DNA from: Candidatus Woesearchaeota archaeon
GTDB lineage: Archaea > Nanobdellota > Nanobdellia > Woesearchaeales > WAPY01
Length of the DNA: 6,547 nt
Assembly (NCBI GenBank): GCA_015520525.1
Contig: WAPY01000104.1
Span: 1-6,547, forward strand
Direction of reading: 5' to 3'
Both the position numbers and the translations under genes were made by a program. Below the pieces are notes generated by a model. The model was not told the origin of the DNA and did not search any database. It worked only from the letters and a program-made list of their open reading frames with translations. Shown here piece after piece: positions 5,698 to 6,547 of this stretch; the stretch's first letter is position 1, and each line of letters opens with the position of its first letter.

Positions 5698-6547
5698 CTA
5701 AACTCTTAGTACTTTTGGTAATATTTTGATATTTAATCCATTACTAAAAAATAGGATTTCTTTTCCTACTTTTGGCTTGTTTGCAGTATGTGTTATATTT
5801 AAATTCAATCTATTTTTTGTCCATTTATATATTTTTCTTATCTCCTCAACATCATCATAAGAAATAATCCAATGTATTCTTCTTATTTTTTTAATTTCTT
5901 GAGCCACTTTCTTATGGTCATCTTTTTTGTAAAAATTCATATACAATGTGGGACCTTTTATAAGATAAGGAGGATCAAAGTAAAAAATAGTATTTGTGTT
6001 GTTTGATTCTTCTTTAATTATCTTAATCAGTTCAATTGCATCTAAATTAAAGAGGCTTATTTGATCTTTAAAAGAGGATATTAATTTTATTCTTCTTATT
6101 ATCTCTTCTTTGTTAAATCTGCAATTTAATTTGTATCTCCCTCTTTGTTTTATGCCTCCTATAGGTCCTGCATTGATAATCCCCGAAATGTTTGTTCTGT
6201 TCAAGAAGAGTGTGGAAAATCCCAAGGTCAATAAGCTGGCTTTATCTTTCCTTTTCTGTATTCCCTTTTGTTTTTCCCATTCTTTTATAGTTACAGGAGT
6301 TTCTTCTATTAATTTGCATAGTTTCTTAGTATGATTTAAAACAGAATACCAAAATGCGTAAATGGACTTATCGTAATCATTGATAGTTATCCTTTTCATC
6401 TTCCTTTCAATCAATAGATATAAGGCAACCGCTGCTCCTCCAGCATAGGGTTCAACATAATGACCATTAATATTGTTATCTAAACAGATTTGAGCGATCA
6501 ATTTTGCTAGTTTATTCTTACCACCCGGATATCTTAAAGGACTAGAA
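5698..6547 (-). CDS. D12-class N6-adenine DNA methyltransferase (5' end beyond the window)
   Basis: The enzyme would transfer a methyl group from S-adenosylmethionine to N6 of adenine in a specific DNA site. The reading frame stays open to the right edge, and its first visible residues, SSPLRYPGGKNKLAKL (codons from 6546 down), are the family's N-terminal motif X, so the true start lies only a little outside; an internal TTG at 6501 is not the start. Of 282 visible residues, YPGGK is at 6-10, SAM-binding motif I VEPYAGG at 31-37, the ND pair of motif II at 56-57, the family-typical FLNRTNISGI and AGPIGG stretch at about 114-132, and the catalytic motif IV DPPY at 191-194. The order (X, I, variable region, IV) is that of the Dam/DpnIIA-like alpha group; the recognised site cannot be read. 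The 3' end is complete (TAG 5700-5698). The gene is very AT-rich and rich in Ile, Lys and Asn. It may be an orphan methylase or half of a restriction-modification system. Confidence 0.9.
   Translation of the reverse strand, partial: SSPLRYPGGKNKLAKLIAQICLDNNINGHYVEPYAGGAAVALYLLIERKMKRITINDYDKSIYAFWYSVLNHTKKLCKLIEETPVTIKEWEKQKGIQKRKDKASLLTLGFSTLFLNRTNISGIINAGPIGGIKQRGRYKLNCRFNKEEIIRRIKLISSFKDQISLFNLDAIELIKIIKEESNNTNTIFYFDPPYLIKGPTLYMNFYKKDDHKKVAQEIKKIRRIHWIISYDDVEEIRKIYKWTKNRLNLNITHTANKPKVGKEILFFSNGLNIKILPKVLRV

Noticed and set aside
6499..6501. TTG as start codon of the DNA methyltransferase
   Set aside because: The frame continues upstream with the conserved motif X (SPLRYPGGK) to the window edge, so the real start is outside.
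1..6547. CRISPR array, tRNA or rRNA genes, insertion sequence
   Set aside because: No regularly spaced repeats, no tRNA-like TTCGA/acceptor pairs, no rRNA signature and no transposase or terminal inverted repeats were seen on either strand.

Overview
The window reads as archaeal chromosome. It carries an eS6 ribosomal protein gene directly followed by the gamma subunit of archaeal initiation factor 2, a wybutosine-pathway tRNA methyltransferase (Taw3), an XRE-HTH/CBS regulator of the archaeal type, and BRE/TATA-like promoter boxes. Genes are densely packed: two 2-nt intercistronic gaps and two convergent 3' overlaps of exactly 17 bp each. The AT-rich, compact layout would suit a small-genome archaeon, possibly of the DPANN group. 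That placement is inference; no rRNA or other strong taxonomic marker is present.

Layout from left to right: (1) a short ambiguous left edge of about 110 bp; (2) a plus-strand nucleotidyltransferase fused to a HEPN-like helical domain; (3) convergent with it, minus-strand taw3; (4) an 86-bp divergent promoter region; (5) a plus-strand gene of about 510 codons. By eye, this last protein follows the topoisomerase domain of reverse gyrase / type IA topoisomerase nearly end to end, yet the catalytic tyrosine and the Toprim acidic residues are replaced. (6) Convergent with that, a minus-strand operon eS6 - aIF2gamma - HTH/CBS regulator (transcribed in that order), with a TATA-like box and a strong Shine-Dalgarno before eS6; (7) a 189-bp AT-rich intergenic stretch; (8) a D12-class adenine DNA methyltransferase on the minus strand, whose 5' end runs off the right edge.

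The eS6/aIF2gamma pair serves translation initiation, Taw3 serves decoding fidelity through the tRNA-Phe position 37 base, and the HTH/CBS protein may sense a nucleotide and regulate from inside the translation operon. The most unusual items are the apparently catalytically dead type IA topoisomerase homologue, which shares a divergent promoter region with taw3, and a lysine-rich tail of about 65-70 residues on the N-terminus of aIF2gamma. The methyltransferase is more AT-rich than the translation operon and may have been acquired or belong to a restriction-modification locus continuing outside the window.
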